The notes: generated from the letters alone by a model not told the origin. A stretch of DNA of 59,009 bases from JAQUOA01 sp037443785 (GCA_037443785.1 JBBINR010000022.1:1-59009); one strand, 5' to 3'; positions 7,432-16,953 are shown, counted from the first letter of the stretch. Numbers and translations are program-made.

Positions 7432-9195
7432 ATGCAGTATAAAAAACGAACACACACATGCGGCGAGCTTCGTTCTTCGCATATTGGTCAAACAGTAACA
7501 CTTACCGGTTGGGTTGATACACGTCGAGACCTTGGCGGAGTTATTTTTATCGATCTTCGCGACCGCTATGGCAAAACACAGATCGTTTTTAATCCGAAGC
7601 ATCATGAAGAAGTTCATGCGTTGGCAAAAGATCTTCGGAACGAATTTGTTGTTTCTGTTACTGGTAAAGTTGAGAAACGTCCCGCAGGAACAGAAAATGC
7701 AAATCTTTCAACAGGCGACATCGATGTTCTCGGTCTTGAACTTTCAATTTTGAACAAAGCAGAAAATCCTCCGTTTGCCATTGAAGATGGCATCGACACG
7801 AATGAAGACACTCGTTTAAAATATCGTTATCTCGATCTTCGCCGTCCTGAAATGCAGGAGAGAATGGTGTTTCGGCATAAGATGTATCAGATCACGAGAA
7901 AATATTTTGACGAACATAATTTTGTTGAAGTGGAGACTCCGGTGCTGATGAAAAGCACACCGGAAGGTGCGCGAGATTTTTTGGTGCCGAGCAGAATTAA
8001 CGCGGGAAAATTTTATGCGCTTCCACAATCTCCCCAAACCTATAAACAGATTTTGATGGTTTCGGGAATGGATCGGTATTTTCAGGTTGTGAAATGTTTC
8101 CGTGATGAAGATTTACGTGCTGACCGTCAGCCTGAATTCACTCAGATCGATGTTGAAATGTCGTTCGTTGATGAGATCGATATCCAAAATATTGTTGAAG
8201 GTTTGACAAAACGGTTCTTCAAAGAACTCAAAGGAATTGATGTGCAAACTCCGTTCCCACGCCTTTCATACAAAGATGCGATGGAAGGATACGGAAGCGA
8301 TAAGCCCGACCTTCGCTTTGGATTAAAGTTTGCTGACTTTAGCGACATTGTAAAAGATGCCGGCTTCAAAGTTTTTGCAGAGAATGTGAAGAAGGGTGGA
8401 GTTGTTGCTGGGTTTGCTGTTCCGGGCGGTGCAAGTTTCACACGCAATCAAATGGACAACCTTGTTGACTTTACAAAAGCTCAAGGCGTTGGTGGACTTG
8501 CTTACATTAAATTGACAGAAAAAGGAATTGATTCTGCAATTGAAAAATTTCTCGGCAATGAAGTGTGTAAAAAGATTTGCGAGACTGCAGGAGCAAAAGT
8601 TGGCGATAATGTTTTCATCGTTGCTGATTCCTGGCAAAAAACATACACCACGCTTGGTACGCTTCGTCTTGAAATGGCAAAGCGCTTAAATCTCATTGAC
8701 GAAAATAAATGGAACTTGTTGTGGGTTGTCGATTTTCCAATGTTCGAATATTCCGAAGAAGAAAAACGACATGTTGCAATGCATCACCCGTTCACTTCGC
8801 CAAAACCGGAAGACGTTCATTTCTTGGACAGCGATCCGGGAAAAGCGCGGGCGCGAGCGTACGATCTTGTGCTCAATGGAAATGAAATTGCCGGCGGAAG
8901 CATTCGTATATTTAGTTCTGAGCTGCAAAGTAAAGTGTTCGGATTACTTGGCATCGGACCCGAAGAAGCAAAAATGAAATTTGGTTTCATGCTTGATGCG
9001 TTCAAGTATGGTGCGCCGCCGCATGGTGGCATTGCATTCGGTTTCGACCGCATTGCCATGCTGCTAACCGGTTCAAAATCAATTCGGGATGTGATTGCAT
9101 TTCCCAAAACCAGCAGTGGTTATTCGCTGATGGATGATTGTCCATCAGAAGTTGATAAGAAACAGTTGGACGAACTGCATATTAAACTGAAATAA
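7432..9195 (+). CDS. aspS: Aspartyl-tRNA synthetase
   Basis: A class IIb aminoacyl-tRNA synthetase (587 residues, typical of the long bacterial AspRS). The N-terminal OB-fold anticodon-binding domain includes the VTLTGWVDTRRDLGGVIFID block. Class II motif 2 is the FRDEDLRADRQPEFTQID region near residue 225, and motif 3 is GGIAFGFDRIAMLL near 535. The large bacterial insertion (GAD) domain lies between. Whether it is discriminating (Asp only) or non-discriminating (Asp/Asn) cannot be decided here; no gatCAB genes are in the window. It appears monocistronic: a promoter and hairpin precede it and a strong terminator follows. Confidence 0.98.
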   Translation: MQYKKRTHTCGELRSSHIGQTVTLTGWVDTRRDLGGVIFIDLRDRYGKTQIVFNPKHHEEVHALAKDLRNEFVVSVTGKVEKRPAGTENANLSTGDIDVLGLELSILNKAENPPFAIEDGIDTNEDTRLKYRYLDLRRPEMQERMVFRHKMYQITRKYFDEHNFVEVETPVLMKSTPEGARDFLVPSRINAGKFYALPQSPQTYKQILMVSGMDRYFQVVKCFRDEDLRADRQPEFTQIDVEMSFVDEIDIQNIVEGLTKRFFKELKGIDVQTPFPRLSYKDAMEGYGSDKPDLRFGLKFADFSDIVKDAGFKVFAENVKKGGVVAGFAVPGGASFTRNQMDNLVDFTKAQGVGGLAYIKLTEKGIDSAIEKFLGNEVCKKICETAGAKVGDNVFIVADSWQKTYTTLGTLRLEMAKRLNLIDENKWNLLWVVDFPMFEYSEEEKRHVAMHHPFTSPKPEDVHFLDSDPGKARARAYDLVLNGNEIAGGSIRIFSSELQSKVFGLLGIGPEEAKMKFGFMLDAFKYGAPPHGGIAFGFDRIAMLLTGSKSIRDVIAFPKTSSGYSLMDDCPSEVDKKQLDELHIKLK

Positions 9196-9218
9196 AGTTA
9201 TTTACTTGAAAATGATAC

Positions 9219-9251
9219 TGTACGGTCGACGTTTGTCGACCGTACATTTTA
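9219..9251 (+). terminator. Intrinsic terminator after aspS
   Basis: A perfect 12-bp, GC-rich stem (TGTACGGTCGAC / GTCGACCGTACA) with a 4-base loop is followed by TTTTATT. Confidence 0.9.
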
Positions 9252-9271
9252 TTGCCAATCTCTAAAATTTT

Positions 9272-10385
9272 ATGTTTGACGAAACGAAAGAAGAATTACA
9301 GCACTTAAAGGAACGCCTCACCCAACTTCGGGGGTATCTTTGACATTGATGTCAAACAAAATGAAATAGAAACTCTCCAGGATAAAACTTCCCAGCCGAA
9401 TTTTTGGAACGACAATGTTTCCGCTCAAAAAGTTCTACAAGAAATTAATCAGCGCAAGATGTGGGTTGATGCATGGACGAATATTCAAAAATCGATCAAT
9501 GATCTTCAGGCATTGATTGAACTTGGCGAAGAATCATCTGATCAATCTTTTCAAGCTGAATTAACCTCTGAAGTTGCAAAAATATCTCACGCTCTTTCCG
9601 ATCTCGAATACAAAAATATGCTCAGCGGCGTTGATGATAGAAGGAATGCTTTATTAAACATTCATTCCGGTGCCGGCGGGACAGAATCCCAGGATTGGGC
9701 TGAGATGCTGCTTCGAATGTACTCTCGTTGGTGTGAAAAGAATGGCTATAAAGTTTCACTTGCGGAACGGCAAGACGGGGATGGTGCAGGTATAAAAAGT
9801 GCGACGCTTGAGATTACGGGCGATTATGCATTTGGATATTTGAAAGCCGAAATTGGTGTCCACCGGTTAGTACGAATTTCTCCTTTCGATGCGAATAAAC
9901 GCCGTCACACATCATTTGCTTCAGTTTTTGTGTATCCTGAAATTGATGATGATATCGAGATTGAGATCAATCCTGCTGATGTTGAAATGGATACATATCG
10001 TTCCGGAGGAAAAGGCGGACAGAACGTTAACAAAGTGGAAACCGCAGTTCGATTGCGTCACGTTCCAACGGGAATTGTTGTTGCATGCCAAGAAGAGCGC
10101 TCGCAATTTCAAAATCGTGAACGAGCAATGAAGATGTTGAAATCGCGACTGTATCAAATGAAACGTGAAGAAGAAGAAGCACGTCTTGCCGCAATCGAAG
10201 GAACAAAGAAAAAAATTGAGTGGGGAAGCCAGATTCGCTCGTACGTTTTTCATCCTTATAATATGGTAAAGGATCATCGAACAGATTATGAAACCAGCAA
10301 CACGCAAAGTGTTATGGACGGTGATCTCGATGAATTTATTAAAGCATACTTAATGCAATTCAGCAATCAGAAAGCAGCACTCTAA
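9272..10385 (+). CDS. prfB: Peptide chain release factor 2, with programmed +1 frameshift
   Basis: RF2 recognises UGA and UAA stop codons. The gene is read as 9272-9340 joined to 9342-10385 (370 residues). A 23-codon opening segment (beginning MFDETKEELQHLKERL) ends in LRGYL and an in-frame TGA at 9341; slipping one base at CTT-T continues as DIDVKQNEIETL, which matches normal RF2. The site CTTCGGGGGTATCTTTGAC has the internal GGGGG (Shine-Dalgarno-like) stimulator just before CTT-TGA, as in the classic autoregulatory frameshift. GGQ is present in SGGKGGQNVNK and the tripeptide anticodon SPF in VRISPFDANKRR. Its stop overlaps the next start (TAATG), so it is coupled to the LolC-like gene. Confidence 0.97.
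9325..9344 (+). promoter_or_regulatory. RF2 recoding site (+1 frameshift signal)
   Basis: CTT-CGG-GGG-TAT-CTT-TGA-C: an SD-like G-run three bases before the slippery CTT, then the UGA that RF2 itself reads, followed by C (a poor termination context). When RF2 is scarce the ribosome slips to GAC and full-length RF2 is made. Confidence 0.95.
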
Positions 10386-11608
10386 TGGCTGCACTTTTTA
10401 TTGCACGCCGTTTCCTGCAATTCCAGCCGTCAAAAGAACGACGAAATTTCATTTCCTTTATTACCTCAATTGCAATTGTCGGAGTTATTCTCGGAGTTAT
10501 GGCGCTCATTATTGCATTGACAATCCTGGGCGGCTTTGAAAAAGAGCTCAAAGAAAAAATCATCAGCTTTTCCACTCACATTCAGGTTACCGGATATCAA
10601 AATCAAATTTTGAAAAATTGGAAAGAATCAAAAGAGACTATTCTCAAGAAATTTCCAGATGTACTTTCCGTTTCACCGTTTGTGTCAAAAGAAGGAATGG
10701 TATCATTCGGCGATGCGACGGATGGGGTAATCGTAAAGGGGATTGATGAATCAAATGATGCGGGAGCACAAAAATATTTAGTTGAGGGAAAATTTCGGTT
10801 ACAAAAGATTCAAGATGGTTTGTATTCCTGCGTGATTGGGAAAAAATTGCTGCTAAAGCTCAATGCAAAATTAAACGATACAGTACTTGTTTTTGGACTT
10901 CCGTGGAATGTCCAAAATATCAGTCAACCGACAATCGGTGCTTTTGTAATTTCTGGAGTGTACGAGTCAGGAATGTCGGAGTACGATGATGTGTATTTTT
11001 TTGCAAATATCAGTGCGGTTCAAGAATTATTTAATTATCGAGATGGAATTTCCGGATTTGATATCATGGTAAAGGATATCAATAAGGTGAACGATGTCGC
11101 CAGGGATATTGCTTCCGAACTTGGTTATCCTTATTACGCACGGACATTATTTCAAACGTATAGGAATTTATTTACATGGATTGAATTACAGAAAGAACCG
11201 ATTCCCCTCATTCTGGGCTTAATAATTATTGTTGCGGCTGTCAATATTATCGGAACGTTGTTGATGCTTGTGCTAGAGAAAAGAAAACAAATCGGAATAT
11301 TGCGTTCTCTAGGAACATCTCAAAAAAAGATAAAGCAAATTTTTCTTATTGAAGGCATTACGATAGCATCAATTGGGGTTTTTTTTGGAAATCTATTTGC
11401 ATTTCTTGTCTGTTTTCTTGAATTAAAACTCCAATTTTTTTCTTTACCCTCTTCAATCTATTTCATGAGCAGCGTACCAATCGATTTTAAAATTGAAAAT
11501 TTCGTTATCGTGTCTCTCATTAGTTTTACACTTTGTGTTTTGGCCTCATACGTACCTGCACACCTTGCGTCAAAATTAGATCCGATAAAAGCGATACGGC
11601 TGAATTGA
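10385..11608 (+). CDS. LolC/LolE-type lipoprotein-releasing ABC permease (first copy)
   Basis: An inner-membrane permease of the FtsX/LolC/MacB class (407 residues). It has one N-terminal transmembrane helix (VGVILGVMALIIALTILGGF), a large periplasmic domain, and three C-terminal helices, including LILGLIIIVAAVNIIGTLLMLVLEKRKQIGILRSLG split by the conserved cytoplasmic KRKQIGILRSLG coupling segment. With the next permease and the LolD ATPase it should form the LolCDE complex that extracts lipoproteins from the inner membrane. Start ATG overlaps the prfB stop by one base. I cannot say which copy is the LolC and which the LolE equivalent. Confidence 0.9.
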   Translation: MAALFIARRFLQFQPSKERRNFISFITSIAIVGVILGVMALIIALTILGGFEKELKEKIISFSTHIQVTGYQNQILKNWKESKETILKKFPDVLSVSPFVSKEGMVSFGDATDGVIVKGIDESNDAGAQKYLVEGKFRLQKIQDGLYSCVIGKKLLLKLNAKLNDTVLVFGLPWNVQNISQPTIGAFVISGVYESGMSEYDDVYFFANISAVQELFNYRDGISGFDIMVKDINKVNDVARDIASELGYPYYARTLFQTYRNLFTWIELQKEPIPLILGLIIIVAAVNIIGTLLMLVLEKRKQIGILRSLGTSQKKIKQIFLIEGITIASIGVFFGNLFAFLVCFLELKLQFFSLPSSIYFMSSVPIDFKIENFVIVSLISFTLCVLASYVPAHLASKLDPIKAIRLN

Positions 11609-12834
11609 TGAATTACAAATTCTACATAGCGAAAAGATATTTATTGGCAAAGAAAGAGGCCGGATTTATTACAGTTATCTCATTAATCTCCATTATTGGA
11701 GTTTCTGTCGGTGTTGCGGCACTAATTATTGTGTTATCTGTATTTAATGGTTTCAACAGTCTTGTGACTGAAATTCTAGTGGGTTTTGATCCCCATATAA
11801 GAATTGAAGTAACCAAAGAAACCACTCCAGGAGATATTCAAAATATTCGAAATGAGCTTGCACAATCGAAAGAAATTTTCGGATATGCGCCGTTCGTCAG
11901 CGGCAAAGTGATGGTTATTTCGAAAAAAATTACAAAAGTGATCTTTCTTCGAGGAATCCAAAAAGAAGCATTAGGCAAAGTTTCAGGAGTGAAAGAAAAA
12001 ATTGTGATGGGAAATGCTGATTTTCATTCTTTGCAAAATGATGAAATTGTTCTTGGATATAATCTTGCCGATCGAATGGGTATTGGTGTTGACGACACGG
12101 TGTATATTGTTTCGTCGGCCGGTGTGCAGGGATCAGTAATGAATTTTATTGCTCCACCAATTTATCGATTTAGAGTTTCCGGAATATATGAATCGAATAA
12201 CAAAGATTATGACGGACTTTATTGTTTCACATCACTCACGGCAGGTCAAAAATTATTTGGTATGGACTCTTTAATCCATGGCATTGATATCAGAATGCGT
12301 GACATTGAACGATCAAATATATTTGCCGGTGAGATTGCGAGCCGTTATGAAAAGAAATTCAATGTCAAAACATGGTACGATCTTCATAAAGATTTGTATT
12401 CTGTTATGATTATTGAACGATGGACTGCATTTATCATTCTTGCGCTTATTATTGCCGTTGCGTCGTTTAATCTTTTAGGTTCATTAACAATGACGGTGAT
12501 CGAAAAGACTAGAGATATTGGAATCTTGAAGGCGATGGGTGCGAGAAGTATCGACATTCAAAAAATATTTCGATTTGAAGGAATGGTCGTTGGAATTTTG
12601 GGATCTGCCATTGGTGTCATGCTTGGGTATACGGTTTGCGTGCTACAGATTCATTATCATTTATTTGCACTCGATCCGACGGCCTATATTATTCCGGCGT
12701 TGCCGGTCGATATGAGAATTTCTGATTTTATTATTGTTCCACTCGTTACCATTATTTTGTGTTATGGTGCGACGATTTATCCTTCAAAACGTGCTTTAAA
12801 GTTAGTTCCAGCAGAAGCAATTCGGTGGGAGTAA
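11608..12834 (+). CDS. LolC/LolE-type lipoprotein-releasing ABC permease (second copy)
   Basis: A paralogue of the preceding permease with the same architecture (408 residues): N-terminal helix GVSVGVAALIIVLSVFNGF, periplasmic domain, and the C-terminal block with EKTRDIGILKAMGA between helices two and three. The start at 11608 makes TGATG with the previous stop; an earlier in-frame Met lies deep inside the upstream gene and is rejected. Having two different permeases matches a heterodimeric LolCE rather than the single LolF found in some lineages. Confidence 0.9.
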   Translation: MNYKFYIAKRYLLAKKEAGFITVISLISIIGVSVGVAALIIVLSVFNGFNSLVTEILVGFDPHIRIEVTKETTPGDIQNIRNELAQSKEIFGYAPFVSGKVMVISKKITKVIFLRGIQKEALGKVSGVKEKIVMGNADFHSLQNDEIVLGYNLADRMGIGVDDTVYIVSSAGVQGSVMNFIAPPIYRFRVSGIYESNNKDYDGLYCFTSLTAGQKLFGMDSLIHGIDIRMRDIERSNIFAGEIASRYEKKFNVKTWYDLHKDLYSVMIIERWTAFIILALIIAVASFNLLGSLTMTVIEKTRDIGILKAMGARSIDIQKIFRFEGMVVGILGSAIGVMLGYTVCVLQIHYHLFALDPTAYIIPALPVDMRISDFIIVPLVTIILCYGATIYPSKRALKLVPAEAIRWE

Positions 12835-12836
12835 AC

Positions 12837-13505
12837 ATGATATTGAGTGCAGAAAATATTCATAAACGATATCCTATTAATAAGGAAGCATCTCTTGATG
12901 TGTTAAAAGGTGTTTCCATTTCAGTTGAAGAAGGAGAAATTGTTTCACTGGTTGGTCCATCGGGAGCAGGAAAGAGTACGTTAATTCATATTCTTGGATT
13001 ATTAGATAAACCATCTGAAGGGAAAGTGTATTTTGAAGGGAATGATATCTCTGTCCAAAATGATGAAACAATCTCGACTATTCGTAACCGAAACATAGGT
13101 TTCGTCTTTCAGTTCCACCATCTTTTGCCAGAATTTACTGCGCTTGAAAATGTACTCATGCCAAAATTAATTGCCGGAGAATCAATTTCAAAGAATATTG
13201 ACAGGGCGTCGATCTTATTAGAAGAAGTGGGAGTATTCCATCGCAAAGATCATAAACCTTCTGAATTATCTGGAGGAGAACAACAGCGTGTTGCTGTTGC
13301 GAGGGCATTAATGAATTCTCCGAAAATAATTTTTGCCGATGAACCATCTGGTAACTTAGATTCTGCAAATGCGGAACAGCTTCATGCCCTTTTATTCGCT
13401 GCACGAAAAAAATATCTTCAGGCATTCGTTATCGTTACTCATAACGCTGATCTCGCCAAAAAATCTGACCGAGTAATTACGCTTAAAGACGGACAAATCT
13501 CCTGA
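12837..13505 (+). CDS. lolD: Lipoprotein-releasing system ATP-binding protein
   Basis: An ABC ATPase of 222 residues that powers the adjacent permeases. Walker A is GPSGAGKST, the Q-loop region reads FVFQFHHLLPEFTALENV, the ABC signature is LSGGEQQRVAVARAL, and Walker B is IIFADEPSGNLD. The HLLPEFTALENV stretch is characteristic of LolD/MacB-type ATPases. The start at 12837 is two bases after the permease stop. No terminator separates it from the groES promoter only 22 bases downstream. Confidence 0.93.
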   Translation: MILSAENIHKRYPINKEASLDVLKGVSISVEEGEIVSLVGPSGAGKSTLIHILGLLDKPSEGKVYFEGNDISVQNDETISTIRNRNIGFVFQFHHLLPEFTALENVLMPKLIAGESISKNIDRASILLEEVGVFHRKDHKPSELSGGEQQRVAVARALMNSPKIIFADEPSGNLDSANAEQLHALLFAARKKYLQAFVIVTHNADLAKKSDRVITLKDGQIS

Positions 13506-13526
13506 CCTCATGTCTTGCGCGATCTC

Positions 13527-13555
13527 TTGACAAAGAGATGTTTTGGTGTTATATT
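13527..13555 (+). promoter_or_regulatory. Consensus sigma-70 promoter of groESL
   Basis: TTGACA (13527-13532), exactly 17 bases, TATATT (13550-13555). The -10 box overlaps the left arm of the CIRCE operator, so HrcA binding would block it. Confidence 0.88.
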
Positions 13556-13580
13556 AGCACTCAACAATAGAGAGTGCCAA
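13554..13580 (+). promoter_or_regulatory. CIRCE operator (HrcA binding site)
   Basis: TTAGCACTC, nine bases, GAGTGCCAA: eight of nine right-arm bases match the CIRCE consensus GAGTGCTAA and the left arm is exact. CIRCE is the binding site of the heat-shock repressor HrcA. hrcA itself is not in the window. A further 9-bp inverted repeat (AGAGATGTT at 13534-13542, AACATCTCT at 13586-13594) encloses it. Confidence 0.95.
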
Positions 13581-13634
13581 ATTATAACATCTCTCTAAAT
13601 AATTGTAAAATAATAAGTTATATAAGGAGGAATT

Positions 13635-13925
13635 ATGAAGATACATCCTTTAGCAGATCGTATTGTTGTAAAACCAGCAGAAGCCGAAGAAAAAACGAAG
13701 GGTGGACTTTATCTTCCGGATACTGCAAAAGAAAAACCAGTGTGGGGTGAAGTGATTGCAGCAGGTCCAGGAAAAACCACTGACGATGGAAAAAAAGTTC
13801 CGATGGAAGTAAAAGTGGGCGATAAAGTTCTGTACGGAAAATATTCCGGAACCGAAATCACCATTGACGGACAAGAAGTTTTGATTATGCGTGAGAGCGA
13901 TATCTTCGCAATCATGCCGAAGTAA
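13635..13925 (+). CDS. groES: Co-chaperonin GroES
   Basis: The 96-residue lid of the GroEL chaperonin. It has the typical opening MKIHPLADRIVVKP, the mobile loop region around EEKTKGGLYLPDTA, and the closing segment LIMRESDIFAIM. Size is standard. An excellent AAGGAGG ribosome-binding site precedes the ATG. It is transcribed from the CIRCE-controlled promoter and followed by groEL after 79 bases. Confidence 0.98.
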   Translation: MKIHPLADRIVVKPAEAEEKTKGGLYLPDTAKEKPVWGEVIAAGPGKTTDDGKKVPMEVKVGDKVLYGKYSGTEITIDGQEVLIMRESDIFAIMPK

Positions 13926-14004
13926 ATCAATCAACAGTTTGTGCTGTGTAGAGCTGATAAATTTTCAACTCATTTGAAATTGAATATAAAAAAGGAGATT
14001 AATT

Positions 14005-15639
14005 ATGGCAGCGAAAATAATTACGTTCGAGTTTGAAGCACGTAACGCGTTGAAGCGCGGTGTTGATCAACTCGCGAATGCAGTAAAAGTGACGCTTGGA
14101 CCGAAAGGCCGCAACGTTGTTATTGATAAAAAATTCGGCGCACCGACAATTACCAAAGACGGTGTAACTGTTGCAAAAGAAATTGAATTGGAAGATCCGA
14201 TTGAAAACATGGGAGCGCAAATGGTTCGTGAAGTTGCGTCCAAAACATCGGATGTTGCCGGTGACGGAACAACAACGGCGACGGTTCTTGCACAAGCGAT
14301 TGTACGCGAAGGATTGAAGAACGTTACCGCCGGTGCAAATCCTATGGATTTGAAACGTGGTATTGATCTTGCAGTGGAAAAAGTCGTTTCTGAATTAAAG
14401 AAAATGAGCCGCAAAGTTGAAGGCAAAAAAGAAATTGCGCAAGTCGGAACAATTTCGGCAAACAATGACACCACAATCGGCAATTTAATTGCTGATGCAA
14501 TGGAAAAAGTTGGAAAAGACGGTGTTATCACTGTTGAAGAAGCAAAAGGAACAGAGACAACCGTTGATGTTGTTGAAGGTATGCAGTTCGACCGCGGATA
14601 CCTTTCACCGTATTTTGTTACCAATGCGGATACGATGGAAACTGAACTTGAAAATCCCTATATCTTGATCCACGACAAAAAAATCAGCTCGATGAAAGAT
14701 CTTCTCCCGATTCTCGAGAAGTCCGCACAGTCTGGACGCTCAATTGTTATTATCGCAGAAGAAGTTGAAGGCGAAGCTCTGGCAACATTAGTCGTGAATA
14801 AAATCCGCGGAACATTGCGCGTCGTTGCAGTGAAAGCTCCCGGATTCGGCGACCGCCGTAAAGCGATGCTTGATGATATTGCTGTGTTGACTGGTGGACA
14901 AGTTATTTCCGAAGAACAAGGTTACAAACTTGAGAATGCGACAGTTGCATATCTTGGTACCGCAAAGAAAGTTGTTGTTGATAAAGACAATACAACAATT
15001 GTTGAAGGCGCTGGAAAGAAAGAAGACATCAAAAAACGTATCAACGAAATTAAAGCTCAAATCGATAAAACAACATCTGATTATGATCGTGAAAAACTGC
15101 AAGAACGTCTCGCGAAACTTTCGGGTGGTGTTGCCGTGTTGAAAATCGGCGCTTCAACTGAAGTTGAAATGAAGGAAAAGAAAGCTCGTGTTGAAGATGC
15201 ACTTCATGCAACCCGCGCTGCAGTTGAAGAAGGCATTGTTCCCGGCGGTGGAGTTGCACTGCTTCGCACAATTTCTTCATTGAAAGAAGTTAAGACGGTC
15301 AATGAAGATCAGCAAACCGGTGTTGACATTATTCGTCGTGCTCTTGAAGAACCGCTTCGTCAGATTGTTGCGAATGCAGGCCTTGAAGGTTCCGTTGTTG
15401 TTGATAAAGTGAAAAACGGAAAAGACGATTTCGGATTCAACGCATTCAGCGAACAATACGAAGATCTCGTTAAAGCAGGCGTTATCGATCCGACCAAAGT
15501 ATCACGCGTCGCGATTGAAAATGCGGCAAGTGTCTCTTCGTTACTCTTAACAACAGAAGCAACTATTGTTGAGAAACCGGAAGAGAAAAAAGCAATGCCT
15601 CCAATGCCTCCGGGCGGCGGAATGGGTGATATGTACTAA
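14005..15639 (+). CDS. groEL: Chaperonin GroEL
   Basis: The 60-kDa chaperonin subunit (544 residues) that folds proteins in an ATP-driven double ring with GroES. ATP-binding signatures TLGPKGRNVVID and DGTTTATVLAQAI are present, as is the C-terminal Gly-Gly-Met-rich tail (MPPGGGMGDMY). The family signature AAVEEGIVPGGGVALL is near residue 405. The start has a clear AAAGGAG site. It forms the groESL heat-shock operon with the gene before it and ends at the terminator at 15688. Confidence 0.98.
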   Translation: MAAKIITFEFEARNALKRGVDQLANAVKVTLGPKGRNVVIDKKFGAPTITKDGVTVAKEIELEDPIENMGAQMVREVASKTSDVAGDGTTTATVLAQAIVREGLKNVTAGANPMDLKRGIDLAVEKVVSELKKMSRKVEGKKEIAQVGTISANNDTTIGNLIADAMEKVGKDGVITVEEAKGTETTVDVVEGMQFDRGYLSPYFVTNADTMETELENPYILIHDKKISSMKDLLPILEKSAQSGRSIVIIAEEVEGEALATLVVNKIRGTLRVVAVKAPGFGDRRKAMLDDIAVLTGGQVISEEQGYKLENATVAYLGTAKKVVVDKDNTTIVEGAGKKEDIKKRINEIKAQIDKTTSDYDREKLQERLAKLSGGVAVLKIGASTEVEMKEKKARVEDALHATRAAVEEGIVPGGGVALLRTISSLKEVKTVNEDQQTGVDIIRRALEEPLRQIVANAGLEGSVVVDKVKNGKDDFGFNAFSEQYEDLVKAGVIDPTKVSRVAIENAASVSSLLLTTEATIVEKPEEKKAMPPMPPGGGMGDMY

Positions 15640-15687
15640 TCATCATCCTACATTGTGAAGATTGTAAAATCTTTACACGTTTTATTC

Positions 15688-15726
15688 AACCCTCAGCTAA
15701 TAATCTTGGCTGAGGGTTTTTTATTT
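15688..15726 (+). terminator. Intrinsic terminator after groEL
   Basis: A 10-bp stem AACCCTCAGC / GCTGAGGGTT around an 11-base loop, followed by TTTTTATTT. Confidence 0.88.
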
Positions 15727-15756
15727 ACTATATTTTGGAAATTGAAAGGATAAACA

Positions 15757-16953
15757 ATGTCATTCCAAGAAAAAATCCAACAAATCCAAAAGATCTTACA
15801 AGAATACAAACTCGATGGCTGGCTTTTGTATAATTTTCGTAATACCAATATCTTCGCGACAAAAATATTGGAAATGCCAACCGATAAACTTTCTTCGCGG
15901 AGATATTTTTATTTCGTTCCTGCAAAAGGTACACCGCAAAAGCTTGTTCATAGCATAGAACAATACGATCTGGATCATTTGCCGGGTGATAAAATCATTT
16001 ACAATCAGTGGAAAACATTGCAAGATGGTGTGCGGAAGATCCTTTCAGGCTCTAAAAAAATCTGCATGGAATATTCTCCGAACAACGATATCCCATATTT
16101 ATCAAAAGTTGACGCCGGCACACTGGAATTTATTCGCACGTTTGGAGTTGATGTTGTCTCTTCGGGTAATATTGTCCAATACTTTGAAGCGAGGTGGAGT
16201 GAAGAGCAATATCACGATGCACAAGATACAGCGAACATCCTTTTGAAAATTATCGATCAAGCATTTGGATTTATTGGAACGAACTTACGATCCGGTAAAC
16301 GAGTGACAGAATATGATGTTCAGAAATTAATCATGGATGAATTTGGAAAACATACTTTGACAACATATGCGCCGGCAAATTGTTCTGTCAATGCAAATGG
16401 AGCAAATCCGCATTATGATCCGACGCCGGAAGTTCATCAAGAGATCAAAAAAGGAGATTATATTTTAATCGATTGGTGGGCAAAGAAGAAAAAATCCGGA
16501 GCGGTGTATGCTGATTTTACATGGGTGGGATATACGGGAAACACTATTCCCAAAAAGTATCAAGAAGTGTTTGATATCGTAAAAGGGTCACGGGATGCAG
16601 CAGTCGAATATCTTAAAAACGAATTTGCTGCAGGAAGAAAGGTGCGAGGCTGTGATGTCGATGATATAACAAGGAAATATATTGAAGAACGCGGGTACGG
16701 AAAATATTTTATTCATCGCACAGGACACAATATTGGGGAAGAAGTTCACGGCAACGGCGCTCACATCGACAATTTCGAAACGATGGATGTCCGAGAAATT
16801 ATCCCGGAGACGTGTTTTTCAATAGAACCCGGAATTTACCTGCCAAATGAATTCGGAATTCGTTTAGAGATTGATGTGTATATATCAAAAAATAAAGAAG
16901 TGATTTTACTTGGAGATAAATATCAAAAAGAAATTGTGAAAATTGACTGTTAA
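15757..16953 (+). CDS. M24-family metallopeptidase (Xaa-Pro aminopeptidase-like)
   Basis: A cytosolic pita-bread-fold metallopeptidase (398 residues). The N-terminal creatinase-type domain (about 1-150) precedes the catalytic domain. Likely metal ligands can be placed in LIDWWAKK, VYADFTWVG, the HRTGHNIG segment, SIEPGIYL and RLEIDV, matching the Asp-Asp-His-Glu-Glu set of M24 enzymes. The family includes Xaa-Pro aminopeptidases and dipeptidases; exact specificity is not readable. The start follows an AAAGGA site. The SDR gene follows after 20 bases and may be co-transcribed. Confidence 0.87.
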   Translation: MSFQEKIQQIQKILQEYKLDGWLLYNFRNTNIFATKILEMPTDKLSSRRYFYFVPAKGTPQKLVHSIEQYDLDHLPGDKIIYNQWKTLQDGVRKILSGSKKICMEYSPNNDIPYLSKVDAGTLEFIRTFGVDVVSSGNIVQYFEARWSEEQYHDAQDTANILLKIIDQAFGFIGTNLRSGKRVTEYDVQKLIMDEFGKHTLTTYAPANCSVNANGANPHYDPTPEVHQEIKKGDYILIDWWAKKKKSGAVYADFTWVGYTGNTIPKKYQEVFDIVKGSRDAAVEYLKNEFAAGRKVRGCDVDDITRKYIEERGYGKYFIHRTGHNIGEEVHGNGAHIDNFETMDVREIIPETCFSIEPGIYLPNEFGIRLEIDVYISKNKEVILLGDKYQKEIVKIDC

